The notes beneath the pieces were generated by a model. The model was not told where the DNA came from, did not search any database, and saw nothing but the letters and a program-made list of their open reading frames with translations. This document shows positions 56,101 through 64,000 of a stretch of DNA of 64,000 bases, piece by piece. Source of the stretch: Bacteroidales bacterium (GTDB taxonomy: Bacteria > Bacteroidota > Bacteroidia > Bacteroidales > SM23-62); assembly GCA_016783865.1 (NCBI GenBank), contig JADHVS010000001.1, forward strand, positions 1 through 64,000. The letters run 5' to 3'. Position numbers and translations under genes: made by a program. Position 1 is the first letter of the stretch. Each line of letters begins with the position of its first letter.

Positions 56101-57523
56101 GATCATCATTGCAGATTATACAAGTAAGATCCTCATGGGTGTTCATAATGTCTCTATCTCCTATTCCCAGGGAGAGGGATCCCTTCTGCCCGGTTATCTG
56201 CCTACGACCAGTGCCTTTGGAATGGAAAACTACCAGGGTACCACAGCCCCGGGATGGCCGTTTGCCCTGGGCTACCAGGATCCACGGTTCCCACAGAGGG
56301 CTATTGAAAACGGGTGGTTATCAAGAGATTCACTTCTGAACTCGCCATTCGTAATGAATTTCACCAACACCTTTAATTTCAGAGGAACAATAGAACCATT
56401 GCCTGGATTTCGTATTGATCTGACAGCAAACAGGAGTTTTGCTCAAAATGCCAATGAGTATTATATTGCCGATTTTAATGGAAATTTTCCCGACAGTACG
56501 CGCAGCAGGCAGATTACAGGAAATTTCAGCATGTCGTATATCACGTGGGGGACCGCTTTTGAGAAGGTGCACAGCGATGAGGAATTTGCCTCTGAAGTAT
56601 TTGAGAACTTCAGGAACGAGTACAGGTTTATCATATCGGAACGACTCGCTTTTCGACGGGCCGAAGGAGGCGATTATATACCTGGTACCGATTCAGCTGG
56701 CTATTACCTGGGCTTTGGATCCAACTCCCAGGATGTATTAATACCGGCGTTTCTGGCAGCATACGGAAATAAGGATCCAAGAAAGATTACCCTCAATGCA
56801 TTTCCTTCTGTAACCCAGATACTTCCTAACTGGCGGGTAACATTCGATGGACTATCCAAAATTCCATTCATCAAAAAATTATTCAGGTCAATAAACCTGA
56901 ATCACTCTTACAGATCTTCATACAATGTGGGCAGTTACATCTCTAATCCGTTTTTCTTTGAAAACTCGGATGGATTTGTCGATTTAAGGTCCCTCGACCT
57001 TAATAACAATTTTTATTCACCTAACGAAATCACATCCGTCTCCATTAACGAGCAATTCAGTCCGCTCATCAGTATCGATATGAATTGGCTGAACAGCCTT
57101 ACTTCACGGTTTGAGATCAAGAAATCGAGGTCACTCGCCCTGAGCCTGGCCAATAACCAATTGAATGAAGTATCGAGCAATGAAATTGTCATTGGAGGAG
57201 GTTACCGGTTCAGTGAGGTTCCGATCATTTTCAACCTGCCGGGAGGTGGTCAGCAGGCACTTACAAGTGATCTGAATGTAAGGACCGACCTGTCGATTCG
57301 TGATAACAGGACCATCATACGGAAACTTACCGAAGAGCCTGATCAGATCACTGCCGGACAGCGGGTAATCAAGATCAATCTCACCCTCGATTATGTGCTC
57401 AGTGATCGATTCAACCTGCGATTGTTTTTTGACCGTGTTGTCAACAAGCCGTTCGTATCACTCAGCTACCCAACAGCCAATACCAATATTGGTTTCAGCG
57501 TCAGGTTCACACTTGCACAATAG
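50108..57523 (+). CDS. sprA: SprA, outer-membrane translocon of the type IX secretion system
   Basis: A 2471-residue protein, the size of the giant 36-stranded barrel SprA that forms the T9SS export pore (also called Sov). The frame opens with TTG 50108 (NRVTKYLAAGNVILILTSFF, signal peptide); no ATG precedes residue 140, so TTG is probably the start. The sequence is rich in amphipathic beta strands and has repeated SprA_N-type blocks (PQGSAELIFGFNLSRLDNPT; AHLIPGHSRAIKKEGVAYID; DDFEGSQTSIDMKNFAAWVY). The C-terminus VSLSYPTANTNIGFSVRFTL ends in F-T-L-A-Q, like a barrel strand. It would secrete the CTD-bearing proteins in this window. Confidence 0.96.
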   Translation: MNRVTKYLAAGNVILILTSFFAVNAERISFSIDFSDEFFSYYAPQDTSDKDSIDLKYPFRKDPSSPFSDVGKTSPLFLRNPSNIRSEIIYDPATNSYVFSEKIGELNYRPSTAMSLDEYRRFEMEQAKRDYWTQRRLGESPDMQSSFIPAINIGGEAFDKVFGTNTINIIPQGSAELIFGFNLSRLDNPTLSEKLRRTPSFTFEEKIQMNVTGTIGDKMKLGLNYNTEATFEFENKTKIEYSGKEDEIIKKIEAGNVSLPLAGSLITGSQSLFGLKTELQFGKLTVTSIFSQQEGETSVINVEGGAQLSDFEVNIDDYDANRHFFLSHYFKDNYDRALQNLPIINTGINITKIEVWVTNKTSNFENSRNFVAFMDLAEDQSNIFSPVFTQTPGERGANPRNEINNQYQQMTTAFSNIRNINMVSSTLQGSIPGFLAGQDFEKVENARKLSSREFTINTKLGYISLNSALNADEVLAVAYEYTLNGRTFKVGELSSDGIDAPGSLIVKLLKGTNLTPRLPSWELMMKNIYAIGAYQVNPDEFVLEVMYEDDQTGTSINYLPEGNIKNQVLLGVLNLDNLNEQLDPVPDGMFDFISGITINTQNGRVIFPVLEPFGEYLEKKIGQPDIAEKYVFNELYDSTKTLASQVAEKNKFKLVGTYRSSSSSEIMLNAMNVPQGSVVVTAGGRQLTENVDFTVDYPLGRVTIINQGLLESGTPIRISLESQSLFAIQTKTLVGAHLNYKLSDDFNLGGTILNLTERPLTQKVNIGDEPISNTIWGINGSYRKQSQLLTTMIDYLPLISTSQTSNITFTGEFAHLIPGHSRAIKKEGVAYIDDFEGSQTSIDMKNFAAWVYSSTPSGRFQEGSMVNNLMYGYNRSKLSYYVIDPLFLRNNSLTPGHIKANPDLQSSHFVEEVFETDIFPNKENPSGVPTNLAVLNISFNPREKGPYNYSLDIDQNGFLLNPTESWGGIMREIQTNDFENANVEFIELWMMDPFVEDPDHKGGDLYFNLGDISEDILRDSRKSFENGLPSTELVNLVDTTVWGRIPISQSLVNAFNNDPPSRQYQDIGLDGLSDLDEGSFFVNYLDSIRLLHGNNSPAYINALEDPSNDNFHYFRGTDYDQNEVSILDRYRYYNGLEGNSPTSEQTDESYPTTGSTLPNVEDINRDNTLSETEKYYEYHVSLRPEDFEVGSNYITDKVTKISDFPNGSKSSVDWYQFRIPINDWQDKTGGIQDFKSIRFMRMYLTGFDDKVVLRFARLDLVRGEWRRYNYPLTQGGEGITSPEPTDGVLDVSAVNIEENAGKTPVNYILPPGIDRVIDPTNPQLRQLNEQSILMKVTDLEDGDARAVYKNIFMDIRQYKKVQMEVHAEAIEDLVLNDNDLVAFIRLGSDYKNNYYEYEVPLILTPPGRYDNNNLNDRRTVWPVENRFEIPLEIFQDVKQARNDDMRVTGATVTMNTIYSFFDKKGNRVSVKGNPNLSNVRTIMIGIRNPRASGNSLEDDGMPKSGEIWMNELRLTDFNEDGGWAANARMTTKLADLGSVTIAGNTSTPGFGGIEKKVNERSKEEVIQYDISSNLELGKFFPEKSGISIPLYVGFSETVINPQYNPLDPDIQLKSALRNAETAKERDEIKYNSQDRTTRKSVNLTNIRKNKMEGQPRFYDLANWSTSLAYNETYMRNIKTEYDSRKRYRGAIAYNFNTRPKNVAPFAKANIFKSQYMRMFKDMNFYFYPSRFSFRTDLSRDYNERLLRNLANPGARIDTIVNKNFLWNRYYDVKFDITKALKLDFSATNIARIDEPLGVMDKERDDYQAKKDSILQELYSFGRTTHYDHSINAAYTIPINKIPILNWVTASARYSANYYWDVGPITPDTIELGNTVKNSNNLQLNGQLNMLNLYNKVPYLKQVNEKFRSGFRRPSNEKRTKEVRFESEGLSLRANRARSISHNLKTENVQVTFYDENGQEIEGELEVTGPNRIIFTTKEDYRNVRCEIVGTIELGDHPLIIIADYTSKILMGVHNVSISYSQGEGSLLPGYLPTTSAFGMENYQGTTAPGWPFALGYQDPRFPQRAIENGWLSRDSLLNSPFVMNFTNTFNFRGTIEPLPGFRIDLTANRSFAQNANEYYIADFNGNFPDSTRSRQITGNFSMSYITWGTAFEKVHSDEEFASEVFENFRNEYRFIISERLAFRRAEGGDYIPGTDSAGYYLGFGSNSQDVLIPAFLAAYGNKDPRKITLNAFPSVTQILPNWRVTFDGLSKIPFIKKLFRSINLNHSYRSSYNVGSYISNPFFFENSDGFVDLRSLDLNNNFYSPNEITSVSINEQFSPLISIDMNWLNSLTSRFEIKKSRSLALSLANNQLNEVSSNEIVIGGGYRFSEVPIIFNLPGGGQQALTSDLNVRTDLSIRDNRTIIRKLTEEPDQITAGQRVIKINLTLDYVLSDRFNLRLFFDRVVNKPFVSLSYPTANTNIGFSVRFTLAQ

Positions 57524-57576
57524 GGTTATTTATACAATAAAAAATGCTAAATTTGATGGCTTAAATCACACCAATT

Positions 57577-57957
57577 ATGAACGTACCCGATAACCTGAAG
57601 TATACTGAAAAGCATGAGTGGCTTCGCCTGGAAGGTGATGAAGCCTTTATTGGAATAACCGAATATGCACAGGGTGAGCTGGGAGATATCGTCTTTGTTG
57701 AGATTGAGACAGAAGGTGAAAAGCTGGCCACGGGAGATGCTTTTGGTACCATCGAGGCAGTGAAAACAGTTTCCGATCTGTTTATGCCGGTGGCTGGTGA
57801 AGTACTCGAATTCAATGCAAAACTGGAAGATGAACCTGAACTGGTCAATAAGGATCCTTTTGGAGATGGGTGGATGATCAGGATAAAGTTGGATAATGCA
57901 GCTGAAATTGAGGAGCTTCTTTCAGCAGATCAGTACACTGCTCTGATTTCTGCCTGA
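57577..57957 (+). CDS. gcvH: Glycine cleavage system H protein
   Basis: A 126-residue lipoyl carrier that moves the aminomethyl group between the P and T proteins of the glycine cleavage system. The lipoylated lysine is Lys63 in GTIEAVKTVSDLFMPV. The KHEWLRLEGDEAFIGITEYA start and GDGWMIRI end are typical. A possible -7 box, TAAATTTG, at 57548-57555 lies 22 bp upstream. No P or T gene is in the window. Its stop converges with the end of infB, eight bases away. Confidence 0.98.
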   Translation: MNVPDNLKYTEKHEWLRLEGDEAFIGITEYAQGELGDIVFVEIETEGEKLATGDAFGTIEAVKTVSDLFMPVAGEVLEFNAKLEDEPELVNKDPFGDGWMIRIKLDNAAEIEELLSADQYTALISA

Positions 57958-57964
57958 AGGGAGC

Positions 57965-60799
57965 CTATAATTTCTTTTTAACTTCAGTTTCTTTATAACC
58001 CTCAATGATATCGCCTGCTTTGATATCGTTGAAGTTTTCGATATTCAAACCGCATTCCAGTCCGGATCCCACTTCCTTCGCGTCATCTTTAAATCGCTTG
58101 AGCGATCCAAGCATACCGGTATAGACCACAATTCCTTCCCGGATTACCCTTACCTTGGTATTCCTTGATATTTTTCCTTCCTTCACCATACAACCGGCGA
58201 TAGTACCCACTTTTGTGATCTTGAAAGCCTCAAGTACTTCAAGCGTGGCAATAATATCTTCCTTTATTTCGGGAGAAAGCATTCCTTCCATGGCTGCCTT
58301 GACTTCCCCGATGGCGTCATAAATAACAGCATAGAGGCGGATATCGATTTCTTCTTTCTCAGCAAGTTTTCTTGCATCAAGGGATGGCCGTACCTGGAAT
58401 CCGACAATAATGGCATTGGAAGCAGCAGCCAGCATAACATCCGTGTTGGATATCTGACCTACTGCCTTATGGATTACATTAACCTGAATTTCTTCTGTTG
58501 ATAGTTTGACGAGGGAATCAGTAATGGCCTCGATCGATCCGTCCACGTCACCTTTCACAATTATATTAAGTTCCTGGAAATTGCCGATGGCTATTCTCCG
58601 TCCGATCTCATCCAATGTGATGTGCTTATGGGTTCTAGTTTCCTGCTCACGCTGCAGTTGCTCTCTTTTGTTGGCAATCTCCTTTGCTTCCCTGTCGCTT
58701 TTCATCACATGAAAACGGTCACCCGACTGTGGAGCTCCGTTTAATCCGATGATCAGGATTGGAGTGGAAGGCCCTGCCTCATCCACTTTCTGGTTTCTCT
58801 CATTATACATTGCCTTGATGTGTCCGTAGTAAGTTCCTGCCAGGACCAGGTCGCCAATCTTTAAAGTTCCATTTTCAACCAATACAGTAGCCGCATATCC
58901 ACGTCCCTTATCCAAAGTTGATTCAATGACAGTCCCAACGGCTGGACGGTCAGGATTAGCCTTCAGATCGAGCATTTCAGCTTCAAGTAATACCTTCTCA
59001 AGAAGCTCGGCGATATTGATACCATTCTTGGCTGATATTTCCTGTGATTGATATTTACCACCCCAATCTTCTACGGCCAGGTTCATTTTGGCCAGTTCAT
59101 CCTTGATCTTATCCGGATTTGCGGTACTCTTATCGATCTTATTAATAGCAAATACAATTGGTACGCCGGCTGCCTGTGCATGGTTGATTGCTTCAACGGT
59201 TTGAGGCATGATACCATCATCGGCAGCTACTACAATAATGACCACGTCAGTGGCCTGGGCACCCCTGGCACGCATGGCTGTAAAGGCTTCATGACCCGGT
59301 GTATCCAGGAACGATATCTGACGCCCGTCATCTAATTGTACACTGTAGGCACCAATATGCTGTGTGATACCTCCGGCTTCACCGGCCACAACATTGGCAC
59401 TTCTTATGTAGTCAAGCAATTTGGTCTTACCATGGTCCACATGCCCCATTACTGTAACAATGGGTGGACGTGGTTTCAGGTCACCAGGTTCATCCTGCTG
59501 GTCCTCGAGAATGTTTTCCTGAAAATCAACACTAACAAATTCAACTGTAAAGTTAAATTCTTCTGCGATCAGGCTCAATGTTTCTGCATCCAGGCGCTGG
59601 TTAATGGAAACAAACAATCCCAGTTCCATGCACTTTGAAATCACATCATTGGCGTGAACACTCATCATGGACGCCAGCTCGCTGACAGAAACGAATTCCG
59701 TGACCTTTAAGATGTTTTTATCATCTTCCTGCTTCTGAAGCTCTTTCTGTAGTTTCTGACTTGCAGCATCCCTTTTCTCGCGGCGGTATTTCGAAGCCTT
59801 AGATTTTCCTTTGGAGGTCAGGCGGGCAAGTGTATCTTTGATTTGCTGCTGTACTTCTTCCTCACTTACTTCATGCCTGGCCGGGCGTTTCTTCTTCTTG
59901 CCTGACCTTTTATCGCTCCTGTCAGTTTCCGCAGCATCAGATTTTTTCTTAACATCGACCCTTCCGGTGGATTCTTTTATGATTCGCGTTCTCCTCCTTC
60001 TCGTAGCCGCAGCCTCATCCTCTTTTTCCCTGGATTCTTTGGCAGGCAGGTCGATTTTACCTACCACAGTCGGACCAGAAAGCTTTTCGACATCAGCACC
60101 TGCAAAATCAGCCTCATCTGCAGTTTCTTTATCTTCAGCAACAACATCATCGACTTTTGCAGTTTCAACTTTTTCAGTCTTTTTGGTTTGGTTCTTTCTG
60201 GCTTCTTCTTTAGCGGCTTTTTCTTCTTCTTTCTCTTTTTTCGTTTTCCTGGCAGGCCGGGTTTTCTGGTTCATTGATTCAAGATCAATTTTACCTATTA
60301 CTTTCAGGTCAACCTCGGTTTTTATTTCTTCCGGTTCTTCTTCCTCTTTCTTCTGTTTCTCCTTTGCAACTTCGGCTGCCCTTTTGGCCTCTTTGTCTTT
60401 TTTCGCTTGTTCCTCTTTTTCCAGATCAACCTTGCCAACCACCTTAACTTCAGGTTCAGTTTCTTCTTCTTCAAATATAGCTGAACCGGTCGTATCCTTG
60501 ATAAGAAATTCTTCTTCCTTCTTCGAAACCTGGGCACGGCCCATAACAAAATCATTGATGGAGATGGTTTCCTTCTTATCTCTCAGGTTCTTAAGATTGA
60601 GCCGCTCCGATTCCTTTTTAGCGCTGAAATCAGAACTATACTCCGTCACCAGGATTTCATAGATATCGTCTGTTACCTTGGTATTCGGATTTGAGTCGAT
60701 ATTATACCCCTTCTTGTGAAGAAATTCAACAATTGTGTTGATCCCCACATTAAATTCCCTCGCTATTTTACTCAATCTTGTTGCTTTACCTTCTACCAT
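57965..60799 (-). CDS. infB: Translation initiation factor IF-2
   Basis: A 944-residue GTPase that delivers initiator fMet-tRNA to the ribosome. The N-terminal IF2_N element ([20 protein letters not shown]) precedes a long charged Lys/Glu linker (about 90-330), then a second IF2_N ([15 protein letters not shown]). The G domain starts about residue 445: G1 [15 protein letters not shown]3 DTPGHEAF, G4 INKID. Domains II to IV follow. The gene is last in the rimP-nusA-infB operon. A 283-residue open frame on the plus strand inside the linker is a shadow of the biased codons. Confidence 0.98.
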   Translation of the reverse strand: MVEGKATRLSKIAREFNVGINTIVEFLHKKGYNIDSNPNTKVTDDIYEILVTEYSSDFSAKKESERLNLKNLRDKKETISINDFVMGRAQVSKKEEEFLIKDTTGSAIFEEEETEPEVKVVGKVDLEKEEQAKKDKEAKRAAEVAKEKQKKEEEEPEEIKTEVDLKVIGKIDLESMNQKTRPARKTKKEKEEEKAAKEEARKNQTKKTEKVETAKVDDVVAEDKETADEADFAGADVEKLSGPTVVGKIDLPAKESREKEDEAAATRRRRTRIIKESTGRVDVKKKSDAAETDRSDKRSGKKKKRPARHEVSEEEVQQQIKDTLARLTSKGKSKASKYRREKRDAASQKLQKELQKQEDDKNILKVTEFVSVSELASMMSVHANDVISKCMELGLFVSINQRLDAETLSLIAEEFNFTVEFVSVDFQENILEDQQDEPGDLKPRPPIVTVMGHVDHGKTKLLDYIRSANVVAGEAGGITQHIGAYSVQLDDGRQISFLDTPGHEAFTAMRARGAQATDVVIIVVAADDGIMPQTVEAINHAQAAGVPIVFAINKIDKSTANPDKIKDELAKMNLAVEDWGGKYQSQEISAKNGINIAELLEKVLLEAEMLDLKANPDRPAVGTVIESTLDKGRGYAATVLVENGTLKIGDLVLAGTYYGHIKAMYNERNQKVDEAGPSTPILIIGLNGAPQSGDRFHVMKSDREAKEIANKREQLQREQETRTHKHITLDEIGRRIAIGNFQELNIIVKGDVDGSIEAITDSLVKLSTEEIQVNVIHKAVGQISNTDVMLAAASNAIIVGFQVRPSLDARKLAEKEEIDIRLYAVIYDAIGEVKAAMEGMLSPEIKEDIIATLEVLEAFKITKVGTIAGCMVKEGKISRNTKVRVIREGIVVYTGMLGSLKRFKDDAKEVGSGLECGLNIENFNDIKAGDIIEGYKETEVKKKL

Positions 60800-60872
60800 T
60801 CTCCGGACTTATTATTAAAACTATTTCTTCAAGGGTTTTTCAAACCCGTAAAGATAAGACTATTCAAATAAA

Positions 60873-62111
60873 TTAATCAAATTCGGCCTTCAATATTTGG
60901 ATTACATCCTTTATCGTTTCTTCTTCTAAATCAGTTCTTTTAATCAGGTCTTCCATCGACAGGTCGAGGACACTTTTAGCCGTATCACAGCCGATCGACT
61001 TAAATTCATCGATGACCCAGCTTTCAATTTCATCTGCAAACTCCTCAAGATTAACATCTTCCTCATCTTCTGCAATGGCTTCGCGATAAACATCAATCTC
61101 ATAATTTGTCAACTGGCTGGCCAGGCGGATATTAAGACCTCCCTTTCCTATGGCCAGTGAAACTTCATTGGGTTTGAGGTAAACTTCGGCTGTATTATTC
61201 TCATCATTGATCTTTATGCTGGTGATCTTTGCAGGGCTCAGTGACCTTTGTATGAACAATTGGGTATTCGTTGTGAAATTGATCACATCGATGTTTTCAT
61301 TTTTCAACTCCCTTACGATACCATGGATACGTGAGCCTTTCATCCCGACGCATGCCCCTACAGGATCGATCCTTTCATCATAGGATTCAACGGCCACTTT
61401 AGCCCTTTCACCTGGGATCCTGACGATTTTTTTAATGGTGATGAGTCCGTCGAAAATCTCAGGCACTTCGAGTTCGAACAACCGCTCCAGGAAGACCGGT
61501 GAGGTTCTCGACAATATGATCAACGGATTGTTGTTCCTCATCTCCACTTTTATAACCACCGCCCGGATTGTATCTCCTTTGCGGAAATAATCTGAAGGTA
61601 TTTGTTCAGACTTGGGCAAAATGAGTTCGTTACCTTCATCATCCAGTACAAGTATTTCTCTTTTCCAAACCTGGTAAATTTCCCCGGTAATAATTTCACC
61701 TATCCTGTCTTTGTATTTCGCGTAAACATTATTCTTCTCCAGGTCAAGGATCCTTGAGGTCAGGTTTTGCCTCAGGCTTAAAATGGCCCGGCGGCCAAAA
61801 TCATGCAGTTTAACCTCATCGGTGACATCTTCCCCAACTTCATAATCTTCATCAATTTTCTTTGCATCTGATAATGCAATCTGAATATTTGGATCTTCCA
61901 CCTCTTTGTCTTCAACAACTTCCCGGTTCCTCCAAATCTCAAAATCGCCCTTATCGATATTGATGATTATGTCAAAGTTTTCATCTGTGCCATAGCGCTT
62001 TAATAACATGCTCTTAAAAACATCCTCAAGCACTGTCATCATGGTCGCCCTGTCAATATTTTTCAGTTCTTTGAACTCAGAAAAAGTATCAATCAGGTTA
62101 ATGGTTTCCAT
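60873..62111 (-). CDS. nusA: Transcription elongation/termination factor NusA
   Basis: A 412-residue RNA polymerase-binding protein. Order: N-terminal polymerase-binding domain (1-125), S1 domain (about 130-200: GEIITGEIYQVWKREILVLD), KH1 and KH2 (about 205-350: RIDPVGACVGMKGSRIHGIV and NEVSLAIGKGGLNIRLASQL), and a short C-terminal helix-hairpin segment (SIGCDTAKSVLDLS). It lies 17 bp downstream of rimP and 73 bp upstream of infB. The usual acidic repeats of gamma-proteobacteria are lacking, as normal in this phylum. Confidence 0.97.
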   Translation of the reverse strand: METINLIDTFSEFKELKNIDRATMMTVLEDVFKSMLLKRYGTDENFDIIINIDKGDFEIWRNREVVEDKEVEDPNIQIALSDAKKIDEDYEVGEDVTDEVKLHDFGRRAILSLRQNLTSRILDLEKNNVYAKYKDRIGEIITGEIYQVWKREILVLDDEGNELILPKSEQIPSDYFRKGDTIRAVVIKVEMRNNNPLIILSRTSPVFLERLFELEVPEIFDGLITIKKIVRIPGERAKVAVESYDERIDPVGACVGMKGSRIHGIVRELKNENIDVINFTTNTQLFIQRSLSPAKITSIKINDENNTAEVYLKPNEVSLAIGKGGLNIRLASQLTNYEIDVYREAIAEDEEDVNLEEFADEIESWVIDEFKSIGCDTAKSVLDLSMEDLIKRTDLEEETIKDVIQILKAEFD

Positions 62112-62128
62112 TGCCTTTTCTCCCTTAT

Positions 62129-62599
62129 TTAAAATTTAATAATAACCTTTGTTGATTGGATCTCATCAAATGAGATCCTCTTATCTTCAAGCTGCTTCAC
62201 TTTTTTTTTGCCACTCTTGTCCTTGCTTGAAATACGAACAACAATAAAATTTTCATCGGCCGTTATCAGTTCACCTGTGTAATTCTCATTATCATTAGTC
62301 ACTACAGAAACCTCCCGTCCGATGTTTTGAATGTATTGCTGAAAAACTCTCAATGGTGTACCCACTCCAGGTGAAGACACCTCCAGTTCAAAATCATCCC
62401 CACCCCTGTCCAGCTCCTTTTCAAGGTACTTACTGATCTGCACACATTCATCAACATTAATCCCTTTTTCACTGTCGATCAATACCTTAATACGATTATT
62501 TGACCTGATCGACAGGTCGACCAGGAACAAACCCGATTGTTCAAGGACCGGAATAAGAACAGACTTTATTTTTTCGATATTATACAAGTCGTATGTCAA
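62129..62599 (-). CDS. rimP: Ribosome maturation factor RimP
   Basis: A 156-residue protein needed for 30S subunit maturation. N-terminal domain with IDSEKGINVDECVQISKYLE and the motif LEVSSPGVGTPL, then an SH3-like C-terminal domain. The reading frame is open up to a TTG at 62656, but that TTG is inside the promoter -7 box, so it cannot be translated. TTG 62599 (MTYDLYNIEKIKSVL) is the best start: it gives the usual length, and homologous sequence begins there. The 5' leader of about 50 nt carries a strong hairpin 7 bp before this start. First gene of the rimP-nusA-infB operon. Confidence 0.88.
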   Translation of the reverse strand: MTYDLYNIEKIKSVLIPVLEQSGLFLVDLSIRSNNRIKVLIDSEKGINVDECVQISKYLEKELDRGGDDFELEVSSPGVGTPLRVFQQYIQNIGREVSVVTNDNENYTGELITADENFIVVRISSKDKSGKKKVKQLEDKRISFDEIQSTKVIIKF

Positions 62600-62606
62600 T
62601 AAAATA

Positions 62607-62622
62607 GGGGACTCACGTCCCC
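62607..62622 (-). promoter_or_regulatory. Hairpin in the rimP leader
   Basis: ggggac-gtga-gtcccc (minus strand) is a perfect six-pair stem with a four-base loop, followed by tattttattg with the TTG start. It could control translation initiation or act as an attenuator. No Shine-Dalgarno sequence is seen outside it. Confidence 0.65.
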
Positions 62623-62653
62623 CATCGCCAAAAACATCCCTTCTTTCGAGTTG

Positions 62654-62685
62654 CAAAAGTATGAATAATCACTGAATATTCAAAA
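62654..62685 (-). promoter_or_regulatory. Promoter of the rimP-nusA-infB operon
   Basis: On the minus strand TTTTG (62685-62681), exactly 19 nt, then TACTTTTG (62661-62654): a perfect match to the Bacteroidota consensus and the same spacing as the tRNA(fMet) promoter. The start of transcription would be near 62647. Confidence 0.88.
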
Positions 62686-62830
62686 TCTTGTCTTATGCCT
62701 GTTATCAGTACATTTCAGGTGATTTGAAAGATTATATGAAGCGGATCATTCCCGATAGATACTTTTTTTTACCTTTATTCCGTTAATACGAGATGTACCA
62801 GTATAAAAGGACAAATCCACTTCATCCATA

Positions 62831-64000
62831 GTGAACAACCATACTTCCAACAAAAGAAAAATTATCAACGATCCTGTTCATGGTTTTATAAAAATTAACG
62901 CGGATATCCTTTTTGACGTTATCGAACATCCTTATTTTCAGAGACTTCGCAGGATCAAACAACTTGGGTTGACACATTATGTTTATCCAGGCGCCACCCA
63001 CTCACGTTTTCAGCATGCCCTCGGATCGTTTCACTTAATGAATACCGCAATCAATGTATTAAGGCAAAAAGGGCATGAGATCACTATGGAAGAGGAAGAG
63101 GCTGCCAGCCTCGCTATTTTGTTGCATGACGTAGGTCATGGTCCGTTTTCCCACACCCTGGAAAGCACCATCATTCAGGGCATTCATCATGAACAATTGT
63201 CGCTGTTGTTCATGCATTCGATAAACCGGGAAATGAATGGAGCACTCGGCCTGGCAATATCTGTTTTCAAGGATGAATACCCTAAAAAATTCCTGCATCA
63301 GCTGGTTTCCAGTCAGCTGGATATGGACCGGCTCGATTACCTTAAAAGAGACAGTTATTTTACAGGTGTTACCGAAGGTGCAATAGGATCTGACAGGATT
63401 GTCAGGATGCTAAATGTTGTTGATGACAAACTGGTGGTTGATATCAAAGGCATTTATTCAGTAGAGAAGTTCCTGATTGCCCGCCGTCTGATGCACTGGC
63501 AGGTATATTTGCATAAAGCAGCCATTGCAGCCGAGTTACTCCTCCAGAAAGTATTGATCCGGGCACGTTCCCTGGCAAGGATGGATGAAGAGCTTTTCTG
63601 CTCCACCCCCCTCAGGTTTTTTCTTTACAACAAGGTGAAACAGGCCGATTTCCAGGAAACCATCAACACAAGCCGGGCGGATGCACGGCAGGATGCATTG
63701 AGCTTTTTTGCCCTGCTGGATGATAATGATATCATGACCGCGGTAAAAGAATGGATCAACAATCGTGATCCTGTGCTTTCAAGAATGTGTTACAACCTGA
63801 CAAACAGGAATTTATCCAGAATTGATATGCAATCAGAGCCATTCCCCGGGGCAACGGTTGAGCAAATCAGGAGGGCCGTTCAGGAGAGGTATGAAATAAA
63901 GGATGACGAAGTGAATTTCTTTGTCGAAACAGATACCATTTCAAATAGTGCATACAGTGCTATGGATGATAAGATACAAATCAGGTATAACGACGGCACA
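62831..64000 (+). CDS. HD-domain phosphohydrolase (dGTPase-like), incomplete at the window edge
   Basis: 390 codons are present and the frame runs off the window. GTG 62831 is the likely start (NNHTSNKRKIINDPVHGFIK). The family block DPVHGFI, RLRRIKQLGLTHYVYPGATH, RFQHALGSFHLM and the HD motif in LLHDVGHGPFSHTLES place it among HD-type metal-dependent hydrolases related to dGTPase and to SAMHD1. Later, LDMDRLDYLKRDSYFTGV contains another conserved Asp pair. It probably acts on nucleotides, but the substrate is unknown. It is divergent from rimP. Confidence 0.92.
   Translation, partial: MNNHTSNKRKIINDPVHGFIKINADILFDVIEHPYFQRLRRIKQLGLTHYVYPGATHSRFQHALGSFHLMNTAINVLRQKGHEITMEEEEAASLAILLHDVGHGPFSHTLESTIIQGIHHEQLSLLFMHSINREMNGALGLAISVFKDEYPKKFLHQLVSSQLDMDRLDYLKRDSYFTGVTEGAIGSDRIVRMLNVVDDKLVVDIKGIYSVEKFLIARRLMHWQVYLHKAAIAAELLLQKVLIRARSLARMDEELFCSTPLRFFLYNKVKQADFQETINTSRADARQDALSFFALLDDNDIMTAVKEWINNRDPVLSRMCYNLTNRNLSRIDMQSEPFPGATVEQIRRAVQERYEIKDDEVNFFVETDTISNSAYSAMDDKIQIRYNDGT

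Noticed and set aside
49860..57500. Minus-strand open frames inside ruvA and sprA
   Set aside because: Short shadows of strong plus-strand genes.
59811..60662. Plus-strand open frame of 283 residues
   Set aside because: It lies opposite the Lys/Glu-rich linker of infB; the Ser/Phe/Leu-rich translation is a shadow of biased codons.
62600..62656. TTG 62656 as start of rimP
   Set aside because: It is part of the -7 box of a perfect promoter, and the added residues have no similarity to RimP.

Overview
The window looks like chromosomal DNA of an anaerobic or microaerophilic Bacteroidota (Bacteroidales-like) bacterium. Reasons: a complete sprA gene of the type IX secretion system (T9SS), secreted proteins with the YPNP-type T9SS C-terminal sorting domain, families typical of the phylum (DUF4837, DUF4252, DUF4861, DUF1987/SiaC-like), genes without clear Shine-Dalgarno sequences, and promoters of the Bacteroidota type (TTTTG, 19 nt, TAnnTTTG), seen exactly before the initiator tRNA and before rimP. 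A superoxide reductase gene fits low-oxygen life.

Layout. 1-3.8 kb: 27-bp tandem repeat, polysaccharide flippase, GT4 glycosyltransferase, RNase HII. 4.1-9.6 kb: signalling block (ribbon-helix-helix-like protein, SiaC-like protein, hybrid histidine kinase, convergent 7TM histidine kinase, superoxide reductase). 9.79-21.3 kb: initiator tRNA(fMet), followed by unrelated cargo modules (GH13 amylase, GH43 glycosidase, broken hicA with hicB, DUF362 protein with a deleted SDR gene, cohesin/dockerin protein) separated by degenerate copies of the tRNA 3' end plus a terminator hairpin. This is the most unusual region: it looks like repeated integration at one tRNA gene, and no integrase is left. 21.4-22.8 kb: AAA/DUF4143 ATPase. 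23.1-34.8 kb: pectin/rhamnogalacturonan locus (FAD oxidoreductase, acetylesterase remnant, GH105, PL22, GH39, DUF4861, GH28, truncated GH106, enolase-superfamily dehydratase) without SusC/SusD. 35-38.4 kb: small secreted or membrane proteins. 38.7-57.9 kb: housekeeping genes on the plus strand (M23 peptidase, dxr, rseP, tatA, gatA pseudogene, DUF4837, M17 aminopeptidase, pdxA, maeB, ruvA, sprA, gcvH). 58-62.6 kb: the rimP-nusA-infB operon on the minus strand. From 62.8 kb: an HD-domain hydrolase that runs off the window.

How it fits together. GH13 and the cohesin/dockerin protein carry T9SS sorting domains, so SprA and its partners would export them. GH28, GH105 and PL22 together would cut homogalacturonan and shorten unsaturated oligosaccharides; GH106 and the acetylesterase would have dealt with rhamnogalacturonan but both are broken. 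A dispersed two-hairpin repeat sits in at least five intergenic regions and at one site replaces the start of hicA. Several genes (hicA, SDR, acetylesterase, GH106, gatA) are remnants with clean deletions, so this stretch appears to be losing genes while accumulating repeats. All functional calls are from reading the sequence; no database search was run.
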